64,000 bases of DNA from Tissierellales bacterium (GTDB taxonomy: Bacteria > Bacillota > Clostridia > Tissierellales > Tissierellaceae): NCBI GenBank assembly GCA_014360205.1, contig JACIXZ010000003.1:119651-183650 (forward strand), in the 5' to 3' direction. Shown piece by piece: positions 27,614 to 35,632 of the stretch; positions within the stretch are counted from its first letter, which is position 1; each line of letters begins with the position of its first letter. The notes below the pieces were generated by a model. That model searched no databases. It was not told the origin of the DNA and saw only the letters and a list, made by a program, of their open reading frames with translations. The translations under genes were made by a program, and so were the position numbers.

Positions 27614-28604
27614 CTTGATCCCCTCTTGCAATGACGACTTCGCCTGCCTCTTCCAATCTCCTAATTATATTTACTATCTTCCTTTGAGCTTCTTCAACTG
27701 TTGATAATCTAACTGGTCCCATGAATTGAATGTCTTCTTTTAGCATTTCAGCTGCTCTTTGTGATATATTAGCAAAGACTACACTTGTTACCTTTTCAGA
27801 CGCACCTTTTAATGCCAATGCTAGATCTTCGTTGCTTACTTCTCTTAAGATGCGTTGAATTGAATTTTTATCTAAGTTTACTATGTCCTCAAATACAAAC
27901 AAGCTTGATTTTACAGCTTCTGCTAATTCTGGTTGTTCTATTTCTAAAGTTGATATTATATTCTTTTCTGTGTTTCTATCTACAGAGTTTAATATTTCAA
28001 CTAAGGTTTTTACTCCGCCTATTGTTTCTTGCTCACTATCGATAAGTCCTGAGAATTTTTCTTCCATAACTTTTTCTATCCTTTTAATTACCTGTGGAGA
28101 TGTTCTATTTATTGTTGCTACTCTTTGAGCTATATCAGCCTGCAATTCAACTGGAAACTGCGATAAAACTGTAGCTGCCTTGTCAGGCTGCATGTAACAT
28201 AAAATTAAGGCAGTCGTCTGTGGGTGCTCGTTTATTAAAAGGTTTGTTAGTTGTTGAGGGTCTGCCTTTCTAGCTATAGAGAAAGGCTTCTCGATTTGTT
28301 TGTATTGATATAAAACATCTATTACCTCTTTAGCTCTTTGAACACCTAATGCTTTAGTAAGAAGATTTTTTGCATAATCAATACCACCATCTAAAACAAA
28401 CTGTCTAGCTGAAGCCATATCTATAAATTCATCTATTACTTTATCTTTTTCACCAGGCTCCACATAATCTATATTTGCTATCTCATAAGTAACTTGTTGT
28501 ATCATATTATCTGGCAAAAGTTTTAATACTTGGGCAGATATCTCAGGTCCTAAAGATATTAGAAATATAGCTGCCTTTGTTGTTCCCTTCCTAGGATTTT
28601 TCAT
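27597..28604 (-). CDS. fliG: Flagellar motor switch protein FliG
   Basis: FliG (335 residues) couples stator to rotor. The middle domain has the EHPQ motif (INEHPQTTALILCYMQ). The C-terminal domain contains the charged torque helix region FVFEDIVNLDKNSIQRILREVSNEDLALALKG. The conserved GPEISAQVLKLL lies near the N-terminus. SD AGGGAG. Confidence 0.98.
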   Translation of the reverse strand: MKNPRKGTTKAAIFLISLGPEISAQVLKLLPDNMIQQVTYEIANIDYVEPGEKDKVIDEFIDMASARQFVLDGGIDYAKNLLTKALGVQRAKEVIDVLYQYKQIEKPFSIARKADPQQLTNLLINEHPQTTALILCYMQPDKAATVLSQFPVELQADIAQRVATINRTSPQVIKRIEKVMEEKFSGLIDSEQETIGGVKTLVEILNSVDRNTEKNIISTLEIEQPELAEAVKSSLFVFEDIVNLDKNSIQRILREVSNEDLALALKGASEKVTSVVFANISQRAAEMLKEDIQFMGPVRLSTVEEAQRKIVNIIRRLEEAGEVVIARGDQDGIIV

Positions 28605-28611
28605 TACTAAT

Positions 28612-30153
28612 CTACTCCCTTAACCATGCCTTAATAAGTTCTGCTGCTAATTCAGGATTATCTTTGGCATATTCTTTAGCCATCTGTGCTTTGCTATCAG
28701 GTTGGACTGAAATCTTTCCACTTGATTCATTTTCTTGCATTGCTTGAAGATTCTCATCAACTCCAATTCCTTTTGCAAGAGTTTCTTGAAATTCCTTATC
28801 TTCTTTTCTATTTCTTCTAGAAATCAAAATAAATATTAACCCTCCAATCAATACTAAAGCTCCTACTCCTATCCCTATTACAAGTGGCAAATTATTTTGA
28901 ATAAACCCATTTTCTTCTGTCCCTGATATCGGGATATCTTCGCTTAAGTCTTTATTGAATTCAATTCCTACTACGTTGATTAAATCACCGCGTTCAGCAT
29001 TAAATCCGATAGCAGTCGCAACTATATTTTGAATATTCGCAATATTCGCCTGACTTAATTGCCCATCATAAATTATGGAGGTGCTGATATTGTTTATTTT
29101 CCCAGGAGCTCTAATTATTGATGTTGTTTCAGTTGTCAGTTCGTTATTTACTATTCTTGAGTAGGTTGAATTTTCCCCTTCTACACCTTGTACCACATTG
29201 CTTATGTTATCATTGATATTTCCACCAGTAACATCTTGTATGTCAATATTGTTTCCACTTGCATCTACTTGCTCGCTTCTCACAACTGGGTCTCTATATT
29301 CTATTATAGTGCTTTCAGTGGAATCAAAATCTAAATCCGCAAAAACTGAAACCCTTACTTTATCAAATCCAAATGCACTTCCCAAGAGATTGTTTAATTT
29401 GCTTTCTAGTTCTTTCTCAAATTGTCTTCTTATTTCTTGTTGTTTGCTTATTAAGGTTGATGTCCCTAAGTTATCTCCTCCATCTGATAAAAATGAGCTA
29501 AGTAATCTCCCTGAAGAATCTATAATCTGTATATTTTCTAAAGGAATATTATCCACAGCACCAGATACCAAAGCAGCTATTCCTCTAATCATATCTTCCG
29601 TAACTTTCTTAGTAGGCTTTACATCTATCACAATAGAAGCTGACCCTAATTTTTCTTCAGAATCAAAAATCGTCTTTTGTGGTAAAACCAAATGTACTTT
29701 GGCATTGCTTATAGCATCTAATGACATGATACTTCTTTGAAGTTCTCCAGTTAAAGCTCTTTGGTACATTATTTTTCTATCTTCTTCTGTCATCATCATG
29801 CTGGTACTGTCGAATATTTCAAACCCAATGGAGTTCTCAGGTAGCATCCCATTCATAGCTAGTTGCATTCTATAGGTATCTACATAGCCTTCGTCGATTA
29901 GAATAGTTGTTCCACCGTCAGCAACTTTATATTTGATTTTTTTTGACTCAAGGTCACTTACTATTGCCCCTGCATCGTTAAGCTCTAGATTTGTAAAAAG
30001 AACTTGATATGTAACTCTATTTACAAAATAGGTAAATATCAATACAAATGTTGCTACAATTAAAATTGTAGCTATCATTCTCGTTCTCTTTTTTTTATCA
30101 GTCTTTTCCCAGCCACTTCTGACATTGTTAACGGTTGATCTTACGGCATCCAT
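28612..30153 (-). CDS. fliF: Flagellar MS-ring protein FliF
   Basis: FliF (513 residues) forms the MS ring that seeds the basal body. Two membrane helices lie near 25-45 and 430-455 (LPLVIGIGVGALVLIGGLIFIL). Ring-building YscJ-like domains lie between them, starting with YQVLFTNLELNDAGAIVSDLESKKIKY. The C-terminal FliG-binding tail ends DNPELAAELIKAWLRE. SD AAGGGG. Confidence 0.98.
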   Translation of the reverse strand: MDAVRSTVNNVRSGWEKTDKKKRTRMIATILIVATFVLIFTYFVNRVTYQVLFTNLELNDAGAIVSDLESKKIKYKVADGGTTILIDEGYVDTYRMQLAMNGMLPENSIGFEIFDSTSMMMTEEDRKIMYQRALTGELQRSIMSLDAISNAKVHLVLPQKTIFDSEEKLGSASIVIDVKPTKKVTEDMIRGIAALVSGAVDNIPLENIQIIDSSGRLLSSFLSDGGDNLGTSTLISKQQEIRRQFEKELESKLNNLLGSAFGFDKVRVSVFADLDFDSTESTIIEYRDPVVRSEQVDASGNNIDIQDVTGGNINDNISNVVQGVEGENSTYSRIVNNELTTETTSIIRAPGKINNISTSIIYDGQLSQANIANIQNIVATAIGFNAERGDLINVVGIEFNKDLSEDIPISGTEENGFIQNNLPLVIGIGVGALVLIGGLIFILISRRNRKEDKEFQETLAKGIGVDENLQAMQENESSGKISVQPDSKAQMAKEYAKDNPELAAELIKAWLRE

Positions 30154-30170
30154 CTAAGCTTCCCCTTAAT

Positions 30171-30458
30171 TTATAATTGCATGTTGTTTAATTCTTTATA
30201 TGCTTCTATGATTTTATTTCTTATTTGTACAGCCAATTCAAGCGAAAGCCTAGCTTCTTCAGTAGCTATCATAACTTGATGTAAATCAACATCTTTCCCA
30301 CTAATCAAATCTTTGATATAATTGTCTGCTTCTACTTGTTTATCGTTTAATTTTTGAATTTGATCATTCATTATTTCTTTGAAATTGGATCCATTTTCAT
30401 TACTATTTTTAAAATTTGCAGGCTTAATATTAGATAAACCAACTCTATTAATTTCCAT
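30171..30458 (-). CDS. fliE: Hook-basal body protein FliE
   Basis: FliE (95 residues) links the MS ring to the rod. The C-terminal half has the conserved VDLHQVMIATEEARLSLELAVQIRNKIIEAYKE segment. GGAGGG precedes the ATG. Order flgB-flgC-fliE is standard. Confidence 0.95.
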   Translation of the reverse strand: MEINRVGLSNIKPANFKNSNENGSNFKEIMNDQIQKLNDKQVEADNYIKDLISGKDVDLHQVMIATEEARLSLELAVQIRNKIIEAYKELNNMQL

Positions 30459-30469
30459 TTTTTCCCTCC

Positions 30470-30904
30470 TTAACCTTTAGAAATATCTAATGCTTTTTTT
30501 AGAATCGCTTTGTTAGCATTTAAAGTAGTTACATTTGCTTCATAAGCTCTTTGCGTGTTTATGAGAGAAATCATCTCATCTACCATATTTATATTAGGCA
30601 TCTGAACATATCCATTCTCATCTGCGTCAGGGTGTGTAGGATCAAAAATAAGTCTAAACTCGCTATCATCTTCTAATATTTCATCAACCTTAACCCCACT
30701 GCTTACTTTTCGTGAAATTCCATTTATTCTATTTATTTCTTTTTCTAAGTTTTCACTAAATGTGACTACTTTCCTTCTATAAGGTTGCCCATCCGCACCT
30801 CGTGTAGTATTTATATTCGCTATGTTAGTTGATATTACATCCATTTTAAGTCTTTCCAACGACAACCCGCTAGCACTAATTTGCATTGATCTAAATACAC
30901 TCAT
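30470..30904 (-). CDS. flgC: Flagellar proximal rod protein FlgC
   Basis: FlgC (144 residues) is a rod subunit with SASGLSLERLKMDVISTNIANINTTRGADGQPYRR at the N-terminus and NINMVDEMISLINTQRAYEANVTT at the C-terminus. It sits between flgB and fliE. Confidence 0.97.
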   Translation of the reverse strand: MSVFRSMQISASGLSLERLKMDVISTNIANINTTRGADGQPYRRKVVTFSENLEKEINRINGISRKVSSGVKVDEILEDDSEFRLIFDPTHPDADENGYVQMPNINMVDEMISLINTQRAYEANVTTLNANKAILKKALDISKG

Positions 30905-30916
30905 AATAATTCTCCT

Positions 30917-31297
30917 TTATCTGTTTATAACATAATTTAAATTTGATAGTTTAGCATTTATTATTTGTGTTAGTGCGCTATAATATATCTCATTTGCTGC
31001 TAATTCTGTCATTTCTAGATCTATGTCTACATTATTCCCATTGTCATTGTATGAAGTATTGGTTCTCTTTTTCATAACAGGATCAAAATCGCTAATTTTG
31101 CTAAACCCTATGTGAAGCTCATTAGTTTTCCTTAAGGAAACTCCTTTTATAGCCTTTTGTAGATGTTCTTCAAACTCAACCTTATTAACTTTGTAATTTG
31201 GGGTATTTATATTTGATATATTACTAGAAATGGCTTTCTGTCTAAGAGATGAAACATCTAATCCTTTTTTGATAAGCTCATAAGTTAGATCACTCAT
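30917..31297 (-). CDS. flgB: Flagellar proximal rod protein FlgB
   Basis: FlgB (126 residues) is the first gene of unit C. It has SSLRQKAISSNISNINTPNYK at the N-terminus and NVDIDLEMTELAANEIYYSALTQII at the C-terminus. GGGGGAG precedes the ATG. The leader carries a cyclic-di-GMP-I riboswitch. Confidence 0.97.
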   Translation of the reverse strand: MSDLTYELIKKGLDVSSLRQKAISSNISNINTPNYKVNKVEFEEHLQKAIKGVSLRKTNELHIGFSKISDFDPVMKKRTNTSYNDNGNNVDIDLEMTELAANEIYYSALTQIINAKLSNLNYVINR

Positions 31298-31348
31298 TTA
31301 ACACTCCCCCGTCCTAGGTTATTTTAAATAAACAAAAAACTTTTTTCT

Positions 31349-31420
31349 TCGATAACTGGCTGCCTCATAAAAAGGCCCTATAGCTTTGCGACCCTATCTT
31401 TCGATAGGTGTGCCATTTCG
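31349..31420 (-). promoter_or_regulatory. Cyclic-di-GMP-I (GEMM-I) riboswitch before flgB
   Basis: On the minus strand the core reads GGCACACC, a stem capped by CGAAAG, GGGUCGCAAAGC, then AUAGGGCCU and GAGGCAGCCAG. This matches the class I consensus (GGCAAACC, GAAA tetraloop, GGRACGCAAAGC, receptor stem, GCAGCCAG). P1 can be extended by CUUUUUU (31422-31428) pairing with AAAAAAG (31338-31344). I see no strong terminator between aptamer and flgB, so the expression platform is unclear. A similar switch precedes the flgB operon of Clostridioides difficile, where ligand turns the operon off. Further upstream, to 31511, the AT-rich sequence should hold the promoter, but I could not fix one. Confidence 0.92.
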
Positions 31421-31511
31421 AAAAAAAGTCAAAATTGAAATTGTTACATTTTCATTACATATCTAGATTGATTTAATAATATCATTGTAAATTCAATAAT
31501 GCAATAAATTT

Positions 31512-31542
31512 TTAAAAAAAATACCAAGAATTTAATCTTGGC
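31512..31542 (-). terminator. Terminator after the fliT-like gene
   Basis: Stem CCAAGA/TCTTGG (31536-31541 and 31524-31529) with an AT loop is followed on the minus strand by a run of T (TATTTTTTTT). It starts two bases beyond the last gene of unit B. Confidence 0.85.
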
Positions 31543-31543
31543 T

Positions 31544-31885
31544 TTACAAAATATCTTTATCTATGAAAATAGATTCATCAATTTGTGTAAAATAATTCTT
31601 TAAAATCTTATCTTTTTGTCCTAGTTGTTTGTTTTTATCCAATAAAAGTGTTCTCTCATCTTTTAATTTTAATAAAAAATCATCCAGCAACTTTATTGCT
31701 TCTTGCAACTTTGCTTCATAAATAGAGTTTTCATTATTTTCAGAGCTCATTGACTTTAATTGCTCTAATATATTGTTGTTTAGACTAATCAGTTCGATAG
31801 CAGATTCAAGTTCTCCATCCCAATTATTTATATTTTCTATTATCTTATTTAATAACTCTATTCTTAGATTATTATTATTTATCAT
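31544..31885 (-). CDS. FliT-like flagellar chaperone (putative)
   Basis: This 113-residue all-helical, acidic protein follows fliS with an ATGA overlap, the usual place of fliT, a chaperone for FliD. It has a short first helix (NNNLRIELLNKIIENINNW) and a long second one (EAIKLLDDFLLKLKDERTLLLDKNK). The overlap decides the ATG at 31885 over a GTG at 31897. Sequence similarity to FliT is weak by eye; position and size are the main support. Confidence 0.65.
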   Translation of the reverse strand: MINNNNLRIELLNKIIENINNWDGELESAIELISLNNNILEQLKSMSSENNENSIYEAKLQEAIKLLDDFLLKLKDERTLLLDKNKQLGQKDKILKNYFTQIDESIFIDKDIL

Positions 31886-32244
31886 ATTTGAGCCCACGCA
31901 TCTCTAAGTTCTTCCAAAAATCTCTTAACTTCTTTAACCCCCTCAATATCTTTATCAACATTTGCTCTAACTAATCTAAAATATAAATAATCGTATAATT
32001 TATATAAGTCTGTAGCTATTTGACCACCTTGTTCAAAATTTAATGTATTCATAAACTCTATGATTATATCCTGTGCTTTTTTTATACATTCATTAGCTTT
32101 TTCTATTTTATTTTCATTTATTGCGATTTCTGCTAATTTAAGGTTTTTTATTGCTCCATCATAAAGCATAATTACTAGTTTTACTTTTGAAGCCGTATAA
32201 ACCTCATTTTGTTTATAAGCATTATACGCTTGAGATTGATTCAT
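31882..32244 (-). CDS. fliS: Flagellin chaperone FliS
   Basis: FliS (120 residues) binds flagellin and keeps it from polymerising in the cytoplasm. It begins AYNAYKQNEVYTASKVKLVIMLYDGAI and includes TLNFEQGGQIATDLYKLYDYLYFRL, both family hallmarks. GAGGTG precedes the ATG. Its client flagellin is not in the window. Confidence 0.97.
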   Translation of the reverse strand: MNQSQAYNAYKQNEVYTASKVKLVIMLYDGAIKNLKLAEIAINENKIEKANECIKKAQDIIIEFMNTLNFEQGGQIATDLYKLYDYLYFRLVRANVDKDIEGVKEVKRFLEELRDAWAQI

Positions 32245-32260
32245 TTTAACACCTCATTTG

Positions 32261-33637
32261 CTATTTGCTATAATTAAACGTGTTTAATTGCATAACGAGC
32301 CAGTTCATCTGATCTTCTGCCTGCATCATTGCTGTATCTAATTTAGAGAACATGTTTATATAATACTCTTGTTTCTTTTCCATTCTTCTGTTAAATACTT
32401 CTATTTGCCTATTTATCTCCTTAAGGGATCTCTCTAGACTTTCAGTTTTATTCTTGATAACTCCATTTGACTTAGATATATACGAGTCAATATAACTATT
32501 TAGTTTTACTCCAAATCCTACTTTATTGCCATTAACTTCTGTTGAAAAAAAGTTAATTACATCTTCAGGATTTTTATTTAGATTTTCTATAAGTTTCGTT
32601 TCATCGAATGTCAATATTCCAGATCTATCTTTTGTCGTTATCCCCAACTGAGATATATCCTTTAACTCGGAATTAGGGTTTTGAATTGGGGATGTCACTA
32701 GCCTTCTAAGTGTAGAATGAAGTATTTGTAGTGATGAATCACCAGCTAACACACCTCTCGAACCCTCCACATCAGGATTCCCAGCAGCTAATTTTTCTTC
32801 AATAAATTGCATAGTTGAATTATATTGGTCCACAAAATCTTTTACAGCTTTAACTACTTTATCATTGTCATTAGTTATATTTATTACCTCATAATCAGTT
32901 GCAGTTTGATGAGTCTTTTTTAAACTGATATTAACATTTTCAATTACATCATTTATTTCGTTTGTATCTCTTTCAACCTCAATCCCATTAACAGTGAATT
33001 TAGCATTCGTTCCTGAATTTATAGTTTTTTCCGTTCCTAGTTTAAGATCTTCAACTAGACTTCCAGTAACCTCAATATTCCTATCTCCAGTTTTATTGTC
33101 ACTCAAAACAATCCTTCCGTCTATTATGCTGGAACTAATTCCTGTTGTATTTGTCTTATCATTAATTTTGTTTGTGATTGTCTTTAAACTATCACTGCTT
33201 TCTATTGAAATTTGGAACTCTTCTCCATTATGATTAATAATCTTTAAGTCTCCTGTTAATCCAAGTTGATCATTTATTTTTTGTCCTTCAGCTAATACTT
33301 TGCCTCCAATTATATTGGTAGATGTTGCTAAAGAATTAACATTTATTTTATATGTTCCAGCTATAGCTTTGGAGTTTGCAGACATTGTAACGATGTTTTC
33401 ATTTGTGGAAGTGGATTTTTTAGCTGTAAATGTATTTAAATCTTGTAAAACTTTTATTTTTTCAAAGAGGGAATTTAATCTAGTGTTTATGTCTTTCCAT
33501 GCATTCTGTTTATTTGTAATTACCGTTTTTTTGTCATTAAGCTTATTTAGCGGGATTCTTTCTGCCTGCATGAGTTTATCTATAGAAGTTTGGTCTATCC
33601 CTGAATAAGTCCCGATAAAATTTATAGGTGATGGCAT
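32261..33637 (-). CDS. fliD: Flagellar filament cap protein FliD
   Basis: FliD (458 residues) caps the filament and promotes flagellin insertion. It has the N-terminal YSGIDQTSIDKLMQAERIPLNKL segment and the C-terminal EITRQIEVFNRRMEKKQEYY-like coiled coil (REINRQIEVFNRRMEKK is seen as KEINRQIEVFNRRMEKK). AAAGGGG chooses the ATG at 33637 over a TTG at 33646. Confidence 0.95.
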   Translation of the reverse strand: MPSPINFIGTYSGIDQTSIDKLMQAERIPLNKLNDKKTVITNKQNAWKDINTRLNSLFEKIKVLQDLNTFTAKKSTSTNENIVTMSANSKAIAGTYKINVNSLATSTNIIGGKVLAEGQKINDQLGLTGDLKIINHNGEEFQISIESSDSLKTITNKINDKTNTTGISSSIIDGRIVLSDNKTGDRNIEVTGSLVEDLKLGTEKTINSGTNAKFTVNGIEVERDTNEINDVIENVNISLKKTHQTATDYEVINITNDNDKVVKAVKDFVDQYNSTMQFIEEKLAAGNPDVEGSRGVLAGDSSLQILHSTLRRLVTSPIQNPNSELKDISQLGITTKDRSGILTFDETKLIENLNKNPEDVINFFSTEVNGNKVGFGVKLNSYIDSYISKSNGVIKNKTESLERSLKEINRQIEVFNRRMEKKQEYYINMFSKLDTAMMQAEDQMNWLVMQLNTFNYSK

Positions 33638-33642
33638 TTTTT

Positions 33643-34041
33643 TCAACCCCTTTCATCAACTAATATCCCGACCAGATCCCAAATGCTAGCAACCAAATCA
33701 AGGATTTTTTCTGGTGGAATTTCTTTTATTACCTCTTTTGATTCATTATCAATTAGTCTTACCATTATTCGGCCTGTTCTTTCATGCACTTCAAATTCAA
33801 AGTGCCCTTCATTTTTAAATAAATATTTATTAGCTTCTTTTACAGCTTCATAAAGTCTATCTTTATCATATCCTTTAGAGTTATCTAAATTTGTTTCTAT
33901 ATCTGTTTTTATTTTGATCTCCTTATTGTAAGAAGTGTTGTCAATTATAGCATTTCCCTTAATAGCACTTTCTTTTTCTTCTACTCTGTTGATTTTGCTT
34001 ATTTCTTTAATCCCTGCTACTTGTCTAATTGAATTTACCAT
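33643..34041 (-). CDS. flaG: FlaG family protein
   Basis: This 132-residue protein has the FlaG domain in its C-terminal half: EANKYLFKNEGHFEFEVHERTGRIMVRLIDNESKEVIKEIPPEKIL. FlaG proteins influence filament length and are usually encoded beside fliD. GGAG selects the ATG at 34041 over a GTG at 34050. The stop overlaps the fliD leader. Confidence 0.92.
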   Translation of the reverse strand: MVNSIRQVAGIKEISKINRVEEKESAIKGNAIIDNTSYNKEIKIKTDIETNLDNSKGYDKDRLYEAVKEANKYLFKNEGHFEFEVHERTGRIMVRLIDNESKEVIKEIPPEKILDLVASIWDLVGILVDERG

Positions 34042-34046
34042 CAGAA

Positions 34047-34277
34047 TCACTCCATCTTAAAATTATTTTTTAGCAATTCCTCTAGATCTATTTGTATTTC
34101 TAAGGATTTAATGTTTTCGTTTACTATCTCATCGTAGACTTCTTTTCTTAAAATGTTGATTTGTCTTGGAGCTTCTATCCCTATCTTTACTCTATTTTCT
34201 TGGACTTCAAGTACTTTTATTTCTATATTATTTCCAATAACTATTCCTTCTCCGATTTTTCTGTTTAGCACTAGCAT
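34047..34277 (-). CDS. csrA: Translational regulator CsrA
   Basis: CsrA (76 residues) binds GGA-containing leader RNAs, typically the flagellin mRNA. It begins MLVLNRKIGEGIVIGNNIEI and contains RVKIGIEAPRQINILRKEVY, matching the family along its length. Its TAATG overlap with fliW supports coupled expression of regulator and antagonist. Confidence 0.98.
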   Translation of the reverse strand: MLVLNRKIGEGIVIGNNIEIKVLEVQENRVKIGIEAPRQINILRKEVYDEIVNENIKSLEIQIDLEELLKNNFKME

Positions 34278-34726
34278 TATTCACCAGCTCCTTCAGCTAT
34301 CAACTTATGTTTTGTTGTATAAGATGTATATGTTAATACATATTGTTTCCCTAGTTTTGATTTTATATTAATAATTATCGGAGCAAGTAGATTTGCAGTG
34401 CTTTCTTTTAAACTGCTTCCAAGTGTTACTATTGAGTAAATTTCTAAAGTGTTCTCAATTTGAGGATTTAAGTCAATTGTATCTAGTTCTTTATCTGGTA
34501 TGTCAATTTCATAATCCTCGAAGAAATCCCATGGATTTATTAAAATAAAAGACACATTTTCATTATCAATATCTTGAAGAAATTTAAATAAAGTGTTGTT
34601 AGGAAAATCTATCATCACAAAACGTTTGCTGTTTTCGAAACCTAATATTCCATTCGGGAAATTTATTATATTCTCATCTTCTATCGAAATATTGCCTAAA
34701 TATTTAGTTGATATTATTTTCTCCAT
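34277..34726 (-). CDS. fliW: Flagellar assembly factor FliW
   Basis: FliW (149 residues) binds both flagellin and CsrA and so times flagellin translation. Family motifs are FPNGILGFENSKRFVMID and SFILINPWDFFEDYEIDI. GAGGTG precedes the ATG. It is encoded directly upstream of csrA. Confidence 0.97.
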   Translation of the reverse strand: MEKIISTKYLGNISIEDENIINFPNGILGFENSKRFVMIDFPNNTLFKFLQDIDNENVSFILINPWDFFEDYEIDIPDKELDTIDLNPQIENTLEIYSIVTLGSSLKESTANLLAPIIINIKSKLGKQYVLTYTSYTTKHKLIAEGAGE

Positions 34727-34732
34727 ATTTAT

Positions 34733-35629
34733 TCACCTCAAATAATCAAGCAAACTTGGTTGCAATATCCTTGCGCCTATTGACAATGAAGCTAGATATA
34801 CAGAGTTTAGAATATTTGCTTCTGTATACTTTTGTGCTAAGTCAATATCTTCTCTTTCAGATAGAAGATTTTTAAGATTCAAGTTTTCAGATTCGTTTCT
34901 TTCCTTGGCTGCTTCTAATCTATTAGAAATAGCTCCTATTTTAGTCCTAAAACCCAGAAGATTATCGATATGCTTATCTAAATCTCCAAGAAGATCCCCT
35001 GATAAAGATTCAGTTTCGCCCTTTTCTAATGCAGTTATTATATCTTGTAATAATTCACTAAGCTTTTGTTCATTAGGTTGCCCTTTATATATAGTAGTAA
35101 ATTCTTCTCCATTTACTGCTAGCTCAATTACAACCCCGGTAGAAATTTCTCTATTTATATTTTTGTCATTGCCTTTATATACTAATGAAGGATCGAAAGG
35201 TTTTTCAGTGGTTTTAGTCCCTGAAAAAATATATCTACCATCAAAGTTGGTATTTAAAACATCTGCTAGTTCTCCTACTTTGACATTTACCTCTTGTGCA
35301 ATAGCATTTCTATCATCATTTGATAATGTATCATTAGCTCCGTATATCACAAGTTCTCTAATCCTTTGTAATGTTGTCGTTGCCCCTTGTAAAGCTCCAT
35401 CTTGGGTATCTACCCATCCTATAGAATCTCTGATGTTTGTATTATATTGTTCATTTATCGAAATAGTATTTCTCAAATCCATTATCTTTGAAACTAAAAG
35501 AGGATCTTCCGAAGCCCTAGATACTACTTTCCCTGAGGATAACTGATTTTGTAGCTTTTGCATTGATGCTAAATTTCTATTTAGATTTCTAAGATAGTTA
35601 GTAGTTAAAGTTGAATTTGTTATCCTCAT
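34733..35629 (-). CDS. flgL: Hook-filament junction protein FlgL
   Basis: FlgL (298 residues) has flagellin-like ends: RITNSTLTTNYLRNLNRNLASMQKLQNQLSSGKVV at the start and AQKYTEANILNSVYLASLSIGARILQPSLLDYL at the end, with FDGRYIFSGTKTTEKPF in between. It joins hook to filament with FlgK, whose gene is three bases upstream. Confidence 0.97.
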   Translation of the reverse strand: MRITNSTLTTNYLRNLNRNLASMQKLQNQLSSGKVVSRASEDPLLVSKIMDLRNTISINEQYNTNIRDSIGWVDTQDGALQGATTTLQRIRELVIYGANDTLSNDDRNAIAQEVNVKVGELADVLNTNFDGRYIFSGTKTTEKPFDPSLVYKGNDKNINREISTGVVIELAVNGEEFTTIYKGQPNEQKLSELLQDIITALEKGETESLSGDLLGDLDKHIDNLLGFRTKIGAISNRLEAAKERNESENLNLKNLLSEREDIDLAQKYTEANILNSVYLASLSIGARILQPSLLDYLR

Positions 35630-35632
35630 TTT

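Noticed and set aside
31298..31348. AAAAAAG/TTTTTT as a terminator hairpin between the riboswitch and flgB
   Set aside because: It has almost no loop and no GC pairs; it may be part of an expression platform but not a standard terminator.
34366..34400. TCCGATAA on the minus strand inside fliW as a sigma-D -10
   Set aside because: No TAAA is found 13-16 bases upstream, so it is probably chance.
34905..35546. A 213-residue plus-strand frame inside flgL
   Set aside because: It is the opposite-strand shadow of a well-supported gene and has no ribosome site or recognisable domain.
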